A DNA stretch of 64,000 nucleotides from DASXRU01 sp034665305 (GTDB taxonomy: Bacteria > Acidobacteriota > Blastocatellia > Pyrinomonadales > Pyrinomonadaceae). A program made the translations under genes and the position numbers. This document shows, in pieces, positions 46,065 to 54,824 of this stretch. Every line of letters starts with the position of its first letter. Position 1 is the stretch's first letter. The notes below the pieces were generated by a model. It did no database searches. It saw only the letters and a list, made by a program, of their open reading frames with translations, and was not told where the DNA came from. The DNA lies in assembly GCA_034665305.1 (NCBI GenBank), contig JAXDFZ010000004.1:19471-83470 (forward strand), written 5' to 3'.

Positions 46065-48023
46065 ATGAAGCACTGTCCGGTCTGTAATCGAAAGTTCGAC
46101 GCCGACGTCAGTTTTTGCCCTAAGGATGGCGAAGTCCTGGAAGATGATCTGGGATCCATCGTGGGCACGGTTCTCGATGGCCAGTATCAGGTCGAGTCCA
46201 TGCTCGGGAAGGGCGGCATGGGCGCCGTCTATGCGGCGCGGCACATTCTGTTGGGCGATCGCGTCGCCATAAAAGTCCTCCCCGCGGAGATGCGGACCAA
46301 TGCCGAGTGGCTGCGGCGATTCCGTCGCGAGGGACAGGCTGCGCGGCGTTTCCGGCATCCGAACGCCGTCACGGTTTACGATCTCCGCACCTCAGCGGAC
46401 GGCATGATCTATCTGGTGATGGAGTATGTCGAAGGTCACACGCTGGATGCTGAACTCAAACAGAAAGGCCGCTTCTCACCAGCCGCGGCTTTAGCGGTGC
46501 TGGAACCGATCATGAGCGTGCTGAACGCGGCGCACGCGATGGGTGTCGTCCACCGCGATCTGAAGCCGGAAAACATCATGATCGGCAAGCCGGCCGCCAA
46601 CGGCGAATCAACCGTCAAGTTGTTGGATCTCGGAATCGCCAAGATGCGAGAAATCGCCGGAGAAGAATCCGGCGGCACTACGGCACTGACGACGGCGGGC
46701 CAGGTGCTGGGCACGCCTTACTACATGTCGCCGGAACAGTGGGGCGAGATTTCGCGCGACGGCAACAGTGAACTTGATGGCCGCGCGGATCTATATAGCC
46801 TGGGCCTGGTTTTGTACGAGATGGTTTCCGGCAAGCGGCCTTTTTCCGGCCGGACGTTGTTTGAGTTGCGCCGCGATCACATTTCACTTACACCGCCCGC
46901 CTTGTTTCCCAGTGTGCCCGGTGTGCCGGAAGGTTTCAGCCGCGCGATTGCCCATGCGGTTGCTAAAGATCGAGCTGACCGGCCGGAGACTGCTGCCGCG
47001 ATGTCTGCAGAACTGAAAGCGGCACTTGAGCAAGCGCCGATTGTCGAAACAGGCGCGACCATAGTTGGTGAACGTGCGCCGTCGGCGCCGACAAGTGCGC
47101 TGCAGGATCTCGATACGAATGCGAACCGGACGGCGGAAACAATTGTTGCAGTAGACACTCTGACTCCACCACCCGGCGTTGATGCGCCGACGCCGGCACC
47201 GCCGATCCATAAACCGGCGGCGACGATGCCAACTGTAGTCAGCGCGCTGGTTGAAACTTCGCCCGAGGTTGTAACTCAGGCAGCGCCATTCGTGGCTCCG
47301 AAGAAGCGCAGCAGTCTGCCATTCATCTTAGGTGGATTGTTGGTGCTCATCCTCGTGGTTCTGGGCGGGGGGTTCTTTGTCTTGAAATCACTGCGCAAGC
47401 CAGTTGATACGACACCTACCGTCCCCGGTAAGACTGACGGTGCCGGAGGCGAACTGGCGGCCGCGCCGCATGAGATCACGCGTTATTGGTTGGAGGTGGA
47501 ATCTGAAAAGGGAGTTTCCACGGCCAGCGCAGGGTCTGTGGTCGCATTGGCTTCGGGCCAATCTTTCAAGCTTCATTTGTCGCCCAGCGAAAGTGGCTAT
47601 CTGTATATCATCGGGCCCGGCGAAAAGAATGTTCCGACAGTATTCCTCTCGTCCCAGCCTGATTCCAAGACCCGTTTGAAAACCAATGAGGTTAAGAGCG
47701 GGCTTGATTTCAGTTTTCCCGGGGGCAAAAACTGGATCACTTTGGACAAAAACGCCGGCAACGAAACTTACACGATCATATTTTCCCCCGAACCGTTGTC
47801 GGCCCCGGCGTTTTTAGCTGCAAAGGGCGTGCACGTGCTGACGCCGGAGGAACAATCTGAATTGGAAAACTTTCGCGCGCGGTACAAGGCGAACACAGCG
47901 TCGACTGATACAATGGGCGACATCGCGAGTTCGGACGCCCGGCCGTTTGTCTCTGTAAAAGTTCCGCAAAGCAAAAAAGAAGGCGAGCCGGTGATTTTCG
48001 ATTTCCGCGTGGAACACAAGTGA
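46065..48023 (+). CDS. Zinc-ribbon membrane Ser/Thr kinase with extracytoplasmic DUF4384 domain
   Basis: A 652-residue protein. The zinc ribbon (CPVC at 4-7, CPKDG at 18-22) is followed by the kinase domain (about 41-325): GKGGMGAVY (48-56), Lys70, HRDLKPEN with Asp165, DLG 188-190 in place of DFG, SPEQ. A proline/threonine-rich linker (about 330-415) and one membrane span (418-440) lead to a DUF4384 domain (about 475-570), with GQSFKLHLSPSESGYLYIIG and the start of TYTIIFSPEPL. DUF4384 modules are found outside the cytoplasm with kinases and peptidases; the ligand is unknown. The next two genes on the same strand encode a secreted DUF4384 protein and a secreted CHAT protease, so the three probably work together. 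A weak promoter lies 8 bases ahead of the ATG, so the mRNA may be leaderless. Confidence 0.9.
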   Translation: MKHCPVCNRKFDADVSFCPKDGEVLEDDLGSIVGTVLDGQYQVESMLGKGGMGAVYAARHILLGDRVAIKVLPAEMRTNAEWLRRFRREGQAARRFRHPNAVTVYDLRTSADGMIYLVMEYVEGHTLDAELKQKGRFSPAAALAVLEPIMSVLNAAHAMGVVHRDLKPENIMIGKPAANGESTVKLLDLGIAKMREIAGEESGGTTALTTAGQVLGTPYYMSPEQWGEISRDGNSELDGRADLYSLGLVLYEMVSGKRPFSGRTLFELRRDHISLTPPALFPSVPGVPEGFSRAIAHAVAKDRADRPETAAAMSAELKAALEQAPIVETGATIVGERAPSAPTSALQDLDTNANRTAETIVAVDTLTPPPGVDAPTPAPPIHKPAATMPTVVSALVETSPEVVTQAAPFVAPKKRSSLPFILGGLLVLILVVLGGGFFVLKSLRKPVDTTPTVPGKTDGAGGELAAAPHEITRYWLEVESEKGVSTASAGSVVALASGQSFKLHLSPSESGYLYIIGPGEKNVPTVFLSSQPDSKTRLKTNEVKSGLDFSFPGGKNWITLDKNAGNETYTIIFSPEPLSAPAFLAAKGVHVLTPEEQSELENFRARYKANTASTDTMGDIASSDARPFVSVKVPQSKKEGEPVIFDFRVEHK

Positions 48024-48040
48024 ACGGGCAAAGAGTTTTT

Positions 48041-48108
48041 CGCAGATTACGCCGATTACGCAGAACGGCTTAACTAATTACTATCTGCGGAATCTGTGTA
48101 ATCTGCGG
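48041..48108. repeat. Palindrome between kinase and DUF4384 genes
   Basis: CGCAGATTACGCCGATTACG and TGTGTAATCTGCGG are complements in imperfect arms. It lies within the putative operon and could modulate read-through. Confidence 0.7.
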
Positions 48109-48140
48109 AAGGAAATGTATTCGCAGCAAAGGAGCAGTTA

Positions 48141-49037
48141 ATGCGTCTTAGGGTTATTGGTTCGTTGACGTTGACCGTCATTTTCCTTGGGCTCGGTATT
48201 GTGCTGGCCCAGGATCCTGGTGATGAAGAGTTGCGCGGCGCGTTCCTCAGTTCCCGAGAACCGTCTGGCGCTACCGGCAAAAGCACTTCGCGTCGCCGCA
48301 GCACTCGCCGATCAAGTACGACGAAGAACACGAACAGCAACGCAGGTAACGTCAATACCAAGGGCGCCGGCAACGCCAACGCGAACACCAAAGGTGCGGC
48401 GCCGGAAAGCGCACTCGGACTCGGCTACACGCTCTTCTTGCGAGATTCAAATGGTGACGCGGTGCGCGTCGATCCTTCTGAAGAGTTTCACACCGGAGAG
48501 CGCGTCCGTATTTCCCTTGAGCCAAACGTCGATGGTTACCTTTACGTTTTTCACAAGGAAGGCGAGGGTGAGCCGCGGATGATTTTCCCTGATTGGCGGC
48601 TCTCATCGGGCGAAAACGAAATCGAAGCGCACGTGCCCTACGATGTGCCATCTGGCTTTGAGAAGGACGAGCGCCTGCGCTGGTTTGCTTTTGACGCAAA
48701 TCCCGCGACTGAGCATCTCTACATCGTCATCACTCGAGAACCGTTGCCCTCCGTTCCAACGAGCGGAGCCCTCGTCGCAATGTGCGCGGCCGATAAAGCG
48801 AAGTGTCCGTGGCGTCCTTCGACGGAAGCGTGGGCCCGAGTGCAGGAAGGGCTGAAGGCCGAGGTGCAGGTATTCGCCGAGAACAATTTTGGCCAGCCGC
48901 AAAGCGACAAAGAAAAAGTAGCGACGACGCGCGGGCTCGGATTGGACCAGAGCGCGCCGGCGCCTTCGGTGATTCGCATGAACGCATCGACCAAAGCCCC
49001 GGTCCTCGTGACGGTCCTGGATCTGGTTCACAAGTAA
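48141..49037 (+). CDS. Secreted DUF4384-domain protein
   Basis: A 298-residue protein. Signal peptide about 1-23 (cut after VLA). A stretch very rich in Ser, Thr, Arg, Asn and Gly follows (about 45-88: STSRRRSTRRSSTTKNTNS, GNVNTKGAGNANANTKGA). The DUF4384 domain (about 95-195) has GYTLFLRDSNGDAVRVDPSE, FHTGERVRISLEPNVDGYLY and RLRWFAFDANPATEHLYIVITREPLP. It closely parallels the external domain of the preceding kinase. A strong AAAGGAG ribosome site precedes the ATG. It probably acts outside the cell membrane with the kinase and the CHAT protein. Confidence 0.82.
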   Translation: MRLRVIGSLTLTVIFLGLGIVLAQDPGDEELRGAFLSSREPSGATGKSTSRRRSTRRSSTTKNTNSNAGNVNTKGAGNANANTKGAAPESALGLGYTLFLRDSNGDAVRVDPSEEFHTGERVRISLEPNVDGYLYVFHKEGEGEPRMIFPDWRLSSGENEIEAHVPYDVPSGFEKDERLRWFAFDANPATEHLYIVITREPLPSVPTSGALVAMCAADKAKCPWRPSTEAWARVQEGLKAEVQVFAENNFGQPQSDKEKVATTRGLGLDQSAPAPSVIRMNASTKAPVLVTVLDLVHK

Positions 49038-49112
49038 GACAGATATTCCTGTCTGTCCGCTTGTATAGGCGCTACGTTGCAAAAGAGGGACAGGCAGGAA
49101 TGCCTGTCCTAC
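49034..49112. repeat. Palindrome between DUF4384 and CHAT genes
   Basis: GTAAGACAGATATTCCTGTC and AGGCAGGAATGCCTGTCCTAC pair across about 25 bases. It resembles the palindrome at 22307-22366. Confidence 0.7.
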
Positions 49113-49125
49113 GCAGGAGTAATTC

Positions 49126-52002
49126 ATGAAGTTGAAAGCAATCGCGCTGGTTTCTCTTGGCACCGGCCTGTTCTCGCTCAGTAGTTTCCACCTTCCAAAA
49201 ATTTCCGCCCACAAACTGGATGGCTTAATCTCTGCGTCACCGGCCACGCCGTTCCAGAGCGACGACGCCAATGCAGCCTTGCAGCAGGGCCGTACGCTGC
49301 TCCGAGAAGGAAAAGCCGATCAGGCCATCGGTTATCTGGAACGCGCGCTGCGTTTGTTCACCGATTCCCGCAACGTGCGTGGCATCGCCGCCGCGCGAGA
49401 TCAACTCGGCGATCTGTATTTGCGTCAGGGTCAATACGCCGTGGCACTCGAGCATTACCAGAAAGCGTATGAGGCCTTTCGCGGTGGTGAAGCCGGCGAT
49501 GCCCAGGCCGGAGCGGCGGCTGGCGCAGCAGGTACGGCGGGAGCAACAGCCGGCGCCCTCGCCCAAACAGCCGCGACGGTAAGTTTGGATAATGGCTACA
49601 ACGCAAATTTGATGCTGGCTAAGATTGGCGAGACAAATTATCGCCTGGGCAAACTTCCGCAAGCGAGTGCCGCGTATCTGCAGATGAATGTGCGCAAGCC
49701 AGAAGGGGCAGCCGCCAAGGTCGGCCGGCGGTTCGGCGGACTGGGAGGCGCGCTGGGCAGCCTTTCTACTGGGCGAGTTGTAATCGAAGCGCCTACCAGT
49801 GCCGCCATCGGTTTGCTGGAAGCGAAGAAAGAGTTTGACGAATATCGCATCGCGACGGTTTACACCACGTACGAACTGGGAATGGGGCGCATCGATTTTG
49901 CCAACAACAATCTGGAGTCCGCGCGGAAGCATTTTCAGAATGCGCTAGACGCCGGCAACGGCAGTCTTCCGGGAGTCGGCAAGTTGGGCCAGACGCGCCG
50001 CTTTCGCGCCGTCGCGCGTACAAGCCTGGCAGACGTAGCGCTGCGGCTGGGCAATTACAAGGACGCGAGCAAGTTTTATGCGGAGGCAGTGAAGGGCGCG
50101 CGCGACGACAAGCGGCTGGATTTGATGTGGCCGGCCCAACGTGGCGCCGGTCGCAGTGGTTGGCTGCAGGCGGCCCAGGAGAAAGATCCGAAGAAGGCCG
50201 CAGCGATGAGAGACGCGGCGCTGGCCAGTTATCGCGACGCGATCACAACGATCGAAACTTTGCGTTCCGGTAGCTTGCGCGCGGACGAATCGCGCACGAC
50301 ATTTCTGGCTGCCACCAAGGATGTCTTCGACGAGGCCGCGGGCACGTTTGCCCACATGGCAATAATGACTGCCGGAACCGGCGGGACGTTACAAGGCCAG
50401 GCGCTCGAGTATGGCGCCGAAGGGTTTAAAGTTTCGGAGGAAGGCCGGGCGCGTTCCCTACTGGACATGTTGGGAGAGACGAACTCGCAAATCACCGCCG
50501 GGGTGCCGGCCGACTTGCTGAAGCGCAAGCAGGACAATTTGAATCGCCAGCAGGAGATCGCGCAGCAACTGACCGGCATCAATCTGGCCGCGGACGAGAA
50601 GAAGAAACCTTCGGATCTGGACGCCGAACTTGATCAATTGCAGACGGAATTTGACGCCATTGAAAATCAGATTCGTACCGCCAGTCCGCGCTATGCCGCT
50701 TTGACTGCAGCCCAACCGCTCTCGCTGGCGGAAGTGCAGCAGAAAGTTCTTGACGAAGGCACAGCGCTGTTGGAATACCACTTGGGGAAGGACAATTCTT
50801 ATCTTTGGGCTATCACTGCGAACAGCGCCGCTGTTTACATGCTGCCGCCGCGATCTGAGTTGGATGCCTTGGCGATTGGCCTGCGCGCTCAACTGATTCC
50901 GTCAAAATTGCAACGCCGGATCGTGGGCATTGATGTTGCAGCGGATCAGCAGCGCGGCCTGGGGCTGGCCGTTGATGCCGCTCCCGAGAGCGTGAACGCC
51001 TTCGCTGCTGCGGCTAATGCACTGTACAAGGCCGCGTTCGAACCGGCAGCAAGTGTGGTTGCCGAAAAGCGTCTACTGGTTGTGGCCGACGGCGCATTGA
51101 ACTACATCCCGTTCGAAGCGTTGTTGAAATCGACTGAGGGTTCGGACTACGCCTCGCTGAATTACCTCGTCAAAACAAATGAAATTGTCTATGCGCCTTC
51201 CGCGTCGGTAGTGGCCGCGATCAGGCAACAACAGGGAAACAGATCTGAAGGCAAAAACTTTCTGCTGGTGGCCGATCCGGTTTTCAATGCCGGCGATCCG
51301 CGGGCAAAGGGAGCGGCGGCATCATCAACTGGAGGGAATGGCGAAGCGCGCGGTCTCGGCCTCGAAAGCGCCGTCGAGGACGTTGCCGGAGAAGCTGCGA
51401 CCACGGCAAACGGAAAAGGGTTACAACTTGCGCGCCTGGCGGGCACGCGCGCGGAAGCCGAACAAATTGCGCAACTGGTAAAGAAGTCCGGCGGGCAGGC
51501 AGACCTCTGGTTGGATTTGAAAGCTAATGAAGACGACGTTAAGGCTCGCGACATGCAGGGCTATCGTGTCGTCCATCTGGCGACTCACGGCCTGCTGAAC
51601 GCCGATCGACCGCAGTTCACCGGAGTAGTTCTTTCCCTCGTCGGAAACAAAAACAACGACGGTTTTCTGCGCACGGACGAAGTCTTCAACATGAATTTGA
51701 ACGCCCACCTGGTGATGCTGTCAGCCTGCGAAACCGGCTTGGGAAAAGAGAAGCGCGGCGAAGGCGTGATCGGGTTGACGCGCGCTTTCATGTACGCGGG
51801 TTCGCCGACAGTCGGCGTCAGCCTCTGGTCCGTTGCGGACAAGTCGACGGCCGAGTTGATGACGGATTTCTACCGGCGCCTGCTGGCGCCCGCCGCGCCG
51901 CCAGCGGCGATGCGCGAGGCGCAGTTGGCAATGATTTCGGGGAAGAAGTACAGCGCGCCCTTCTACTGGGCGCCCTTCGTTCTGGTTGGCGACTGGCGCT
52001 GA
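49126..52002 (+). CDS. Secreted TPR-CHAT protease-like protein
   Basis: A 958-residue protein. The signal peptide is at about 1-29 (LVSLGTGLFSLSSFHLPKISA). TPR-like repeats (about 45-360) are interrupted by an Ala/Gly-rich stretch (GDAQAGAAAGAAGTAGATAG). A helical middle region (about 400-560) leads to a C-terminal CHAT domain (caspase-like peptidase, clan CD). The predicted dyad is complete: His821 in HLATHGLL and Cys868 in MLSACETGLG; the fold continues with GVSLWSVADKSTAELM and ends FYWAPFVLVGDW. TPR-CHAT proteins of the cytoplasm act in conflict systems; this one has a signal peptide and so is predicted periplasmic. It ends a probable operon (GCAGGAG ribosome site) with a DUF4384 kinase and a secreted DUF4384 protein. 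The substrates are unknown. Confidence 0.9.
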   Translation: MKLKAIALVSLGTGLFSLSSFHLPKISAHKLDGLISASPATPFQSDDANAALQQGRTLLREGKADQAIGYLERALRLFTDSRNVRGIAAARDQLGDLYLRQGQYAVALEHYQKAYEAFRGGEAGDAQAGAAAGAAGTAGATAGALAQTAATVSLDNGYNANLMLAKIGETNYRLGKLPQASAAYLQMNVRKPEGAAAKVGRRFGGLGGALGSLSTGRVVIEAPTSAAIGLLEAKKEFDEYRIATVYTTYELGMGRIDFANNNLESARKHFQNALDAGNGSLPGVGKLGQTRRFRAVARTSLADVALRLGNYKDASKFYAEAVKGARDDKRLDLMWPAQRGAGRSGWLQAAQEKDPKKAAAMRDAALASYRDAITTIETLRSGSLRADESRTTFLAATKDVFDEAAGTFAHMAIMTAGTGGTLQGQALEYGAEGFKVSEEGRARSLLDMLGETNSQITAGVPADLLKRKQDNLNRQQEIAQQLTGINLAADEKKKPSDLDAELDQLQTEFDAIENQIRTASPRYAALTAAQPLSLAEVQQKVLDEGTALLEYHLGKDNSYLWAITANSAAVYMLPPRSELDALAIGLRAQLIPSKLQRRIVGIDVAADQQRGLGLAVDAAPESVNAFAAAANALYKAAFEPAASVVAEKRLLVVADGALNYIPFEALLKSTEGSDYASLNYLVKTNEIVYAPSASVVAAIRQQQGNRSEGKNFLLVADPVFNAGDPRAKGAAASSTGGNGEARGLGLESAVEDVAGEAATTANGKGLQLARLAGTRAEAEQIAQLVKKSGGQADLWLDLKANEDDVKARDMQGYRVVHLATHGLLNADRPQFTGVVLSLVGNKNNDGFLRTDEVFNMNLNAHLVMLSACETGLGKEKRGEGVIGLTRAFMYAGSPTVGVSLWSVADKSTAELMTDFYRRLLAPAAPPAAMREAQLAMISGKKYSAPFYWAPFVLVGDWR

Positions 52003-52190
52003 ACACTGCGTTTCCATGGAACGCAACTTCTGTCCGTGCTTATAGCTCGCACTTAAAAGCGCTGGCCCGTCGCTGCCGGAGATGCCACGTTACAACCAGG
52101 ACGCGCAGCCTCATGGCATAGCGGCGCGAACCGGCTCAAACCTCTTACTTTTCTTTGTCCGAACACTCGGTTTTCAATGAAGGAGACCCC

Positions 52191-53087
52191 ATGAAACGTA
52201 ATCGAACATTCAAGAGCCTCATCGCCTGCGGCGTCGCGTTCATCATTCTTGGTTCCCCGTCGATTTCACAGGGTTGGGGAGCCGGGGGACACATGATGAC
52301 TGCGTTTATCGCGTTCAAGCGTTTGAATCGCAACGCCAGGGCCCACGTGCAGGAACTGCTGGCGATTCCTATCAACCCCGCCGAGGTCACGGCAAAAAGC
52401 ACAGACTTCGTGAACGCCGCTCACTGGGCCGACGATCTGCGGCCATTCGCGGAGTTTGATTCGTTCAAGGCACTTCATTTCATCGATACGCCGTTTTCCA
52501 CCGATGGCACTCCGTTGCCGGAAGTACCGACGCCAAACATTGTGACAGCGCTGGAGGAGAACGTGAATATCTTGAAAACCAGCACGGACAAAAACGCGCA
52601 GGCCCAGGCCTTGCGGTTCATTATTCATTTCGTCGGTGACATTCATCAGCCGCTGCACTGCGCGACGCGAGTCGATAGCGCGCATCCGGACAGCGATCGT
52701 GGCGGCAATCTGGTTTCGATCACGGTTCCGGGGAGTGATGGCAAACTGAAGAAAACGAACCTGCACAGTTATTGGGATGGTGGCATTGGCTCGTTTCCGG
52801 CGACGGGGCCAAATTTTAGGCCGCCGTACTTAAGACAGATTCCCACCGCGGCAGCGAAGGCAACTGCCGGCAATCCTGCGACCAATCCGGATCTGAGACT
52901 GAGCGATCCCTTCAACTTCAGTGCTTGGGCGGATGAGAGCACGACCTTGGCTGAGAATGTGGCTTATAAGGGCTTGAGTCCACGTCCCAGCAGTATCTAC
53001 CGGACGAAGGCCCTGAAAGCTGCGCGTCAGAGAGTGGCGTGGGGCGGGTATCGCCTGGCGGCAGTCTTGAACGCCATTTGGCCGTAG
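52191..53087 (+). CDS. S1/P1-type zinc nuclease, secreted
   Basis: A 298-residue secreted nuclease. Signal peptide at about 1-27 (cut near ISQG). The mature chain begins with Trp, which coordinates the zinc cluster in this family (WGAGGHMM). Further ligands: FVNAAHWADD, ALHFIDTPF, IHFVGDIHQPLHC, DRGGNLV, NLHSYWDGG. All expected His/Asp residues are present. These enzymes cleave single-stranded DNA and RNA, for scavenging or defence outside the cell. A strong ribosome site (TGAAGGAG) precedes the ATG. The gene lies downstream of the CHAT operon but has its own gap of about 190 bases, in which I see no further feature. Confidence 0.9.
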   Translation: MKRNRTFKSLIACGVAFIILGSPSISQGWGAGGHMMTAFIAFKRLNRNARAHVQELLAIPINPAEVTAKSTDFVNAAHWADDLRPFAEFDSFKALHFIDTPFSTDGTPLPEVPTPNIVTALEENVNILKTSTDKNAQAQALRFIIHFVGDIHQPLHCATRVDSAHPDSDRGGNLVSITVPGSDGKLKKTNLHSYWDGGIGSFPATGPNFRPPYLRQIPTAAAKATAGNPATNPDLRLSDPFNFSAWADESTTLAENVAYKGLSPRPSSIYRTKALKAARQRVAWGGYRLAAVLNAIWP

Positions 53088-53134
53088 TGATTTAGTAGGA
53101 CGGACACTCTTGTCTGGCCCTCGGACTCATACAA

Positions 53135-53488
53135 TTATTGGGCGAGAAAGTCGCGGATCAACCGGCGATCGTTTTCATCTTTCAGGCGGGTGAAGAGTTT
53201 TTCGCCCAGCGTCTTGATCGTTTCAGCGCGATCGAAGGGGAGGCGCTGATACATCTTTCCGCCAGGAAAGTGACAGCCTTCGCAGCGCGATACGAGGATC
53301 GGCTTTACCTGAGTTGCAAAGTCGACGCGGTTCGCTGTTGTTTCGCGTGCTTCGTTTGCAGACCCCGGATCGACGCGATAATCAGATGGCGCCGCAGTTT
53401 TGGCCGGAGCGAGATCAGCCTTTCTCATCCCTGACATCTGCGAAGCCGCCACCAGCAGCAACACTATGACGATCAAGTTTCCGCGCAT
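53135..53488 (-). CDS. Small secreted c-type cytochrome-like protein
   Basis: A 117-residue protein. The signal peptide is about 1-22. A single haem-binding site CEGCH follows ILVSR in a short C-terminal domain (about 60-117), ending in FDRAETIKTLGEKLFTRLKDEN and DFLAQ. The pattern matches cytochromes of the planctomycete/acidobacterial PSCyt type; a single axial Met (GGKMYQR) is possible. It would carry electrons in the periplasm, perhaps to or from a dehydrogenase not seen here. It is convergent with the nuclease gene. Confidence 0.78.
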   Translation of the reverse strand: MRGNLIVIVLLLVAASQMSGMRKADLAPAKTAAPSDYRVDPGSANEARETTANRVDFATQVKPILVSRCEGCHFPGGKMYQRLPFDRAETIKTLGEKLFTRLKDENDRRLIRDFLAQ

Positions 53489-53627
53489 GGCATCATGCTA
53501 CTCCCTCCGAAACCAGGCGACAAGATTTCTGCCGTAACGGACCGTTCCTCCGTGCTGCTTTGTCGGAACCCAAGTTCCTAAGCTAATATCTAATCAAGTC
53601 AAAGTTTTTCCGGGAGTACCAGCGTTT

Positions 53628-53966
53628 ATGGATAATCACTTCACCGATATCGCCGACAAGGAAGCGCTTGAAAAGCTCGTGCAACGTTCGGCAGAGGAGC
53701 CGGTGGTGATTTTCAAACACAGCACCGCCTGTCCCGTCAGCGCCGGAGCGTACGAGGAAATGACCGCGTTGAAGTCGCCGGTGAATATAGTCGTGGTCCA
53801 AAGGGCCCGCGACGTTTCCGATGAGATCGAGGTCCGCACCGATATCGAGCATCACTCGCCCCAGGTCATCATCCTGCGGAACGGCAAAGCGGTCTGGAAT
53901 GCGTCCCACTGGAAGATAACGACGGACGCAGTAGCAGCGGCCGTGCAGCAGGCGCAGCAGGCGTGA
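53628..53966 (+). CDS. ytxJ: Bacilliredoxin-like protein YtxJ
   Basis: A 112-residue thioredoxin-fold protein. The active site is a monothiol FKHSTACPVSAG (Cys35, CxxS), as in the bacillithiol-linked YtxJ. The fold follows: MTALKSPVNIVVVQRARDVSDEI, then SPQVIILRNGKAVWNASHW. YtxJ reduces mixed disulphides with bacillithiol, so the strain may make that thiol. The synthesis genes (bshA, bshB, bshC) are outside the window. It starts a same-strand group with a DUF971 gene and a zinc-ribbon gene. Confidence 0.85.
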   Translation: MDNHFTDIADKEALEKLVQRSAEEPVVIFKHSTACPVSAGAYEEMTALKSPVNIVVVQRARDVSDEIEVRTDIEHHSPQVIILRNGKAVWNASHWKITTDAVAAAVQQAQQA

Positions 53967-53972
53967 ATTGAT

Positions 53973-54317
53973 ATGAGCAATGCGGCGATTCAGGAACGGT
54001 TGGCAATTGAACCGCGTGAGATCATGCAGGAGGGCGGCGCCGGGCTGCGCATCACGTGGGCAGACGAACGAGTTTGCCAGTTTCGCGCGCCGGATTTGCG
54101 ACGCGCCTGTCCCTGTGCCCAGTGCGTGAATGAATGGACCGGCCAACGCACTTTAAAGCCGGAAGCCGTTTCTGAAGAGATCGAGATCAAGGACCTTTCC
54201 ATTGTCGGGCGGTATGCGCTGAACTTCACATGGACGGATGGCCACGAGACAGGGATTTACAGTTTTAGATATTTGCGCGACCTTTGCGAGCGGCCGCCGA
54301 TCGAGCCGGCGGAGTAG
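53973..54317 (+). CDS. DUF971-family protein
   Basis: A 114-residue protein. The DUF971 core is clear: GLRITWADERVCQFRAPDLR, then ACPCAQCVNEWTGQR with two close Cys pairs, and VGRYALNFTWTDGHETGIYS near the C-terminus. DUF971 occurs alone or fused to Mrp/ApbC-type iron-sulphur carriers, so a link to iron-sulphur cluster assembly is likely but not shown. The start lies 6 bases after the ytxJ stop, so the two genes are co-transcribed. Confidence 0.88.
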   Translation: MSNAAIQERLAIEPREIMQEGGAGLRITWADERVCQFRAPDLRRACPCAQCVNEWTGQRTLKPEAVSEEIEIKDLSIVGRYALNFTWTDGHETGIYSFRYLRDLCERPPIEPAE

Positions 54318-54375
54318 GTTTGAAAAGATATTGAAGAAAGAGACTGCGGGCTGAGTGAAGTCCGCTTTTTGAAGT

Positions 54376-54642
54376 ATGGAAGAACGCGATTTCTTTAATG
54401 AGCGCCAGGAAATGAAGCGAGCTTCGTTTAGCTGTCCGCACTGCCGGCAGCGAGGCGACTACGAGGTGCGCTGGCTCACTCGAACGAGAAAAGCGTCGTT
54501 ACCACGCGGCGCCAACGAACGTGACCGGGCGCGCTTCAACAACTCCCGCGATTACATGGTGCGGATCGATGACATGCTCGCTTGCAAGAGCTGTCGCAAA
54601 CGTTTTGATATTCCCAACTCGCAGTCCGTCGTCTTCATTTGA
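54376..54642 (+). CDS. Small zinc-ribbon protein
   Basis: An 88-residue protein with two CxxC motifs, CPHCRQRGDY at about 20 and CKSCRKRF at about 74, forming one zinc ribbon. The basic segment between them (RTRKASLPRGANERDRARF) could contact nucleic acid. No family is recognised. It lies 58 bases behind DUF971 on the same strand. Confidence 0.65.
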   Translation: MEERDFFNERQEMKRASFSCPHCRQRGDYEVRWLTRTRKASLPRGANERDRARFNNSRDYMVRIDDMLACKSCRKRFDIPNSQSVVFI

Positions 54643-54824
54643 CGCCCCGACCGTCCGCGTTCCTCACGCCTGACGATTGTCCGATTTATCCTGCAACCGG
54701 AAAAAGCAAAACCACTTAATCAGCACGTTTTGCGCGGATTTTTGTCCGCAGACGCCGTTCATCGGCTGGCCTCCAGCTTGCTCAGTAAACGACGAGACGA
54801 ATATCTGCAGAGGCTGAGGTAAGC

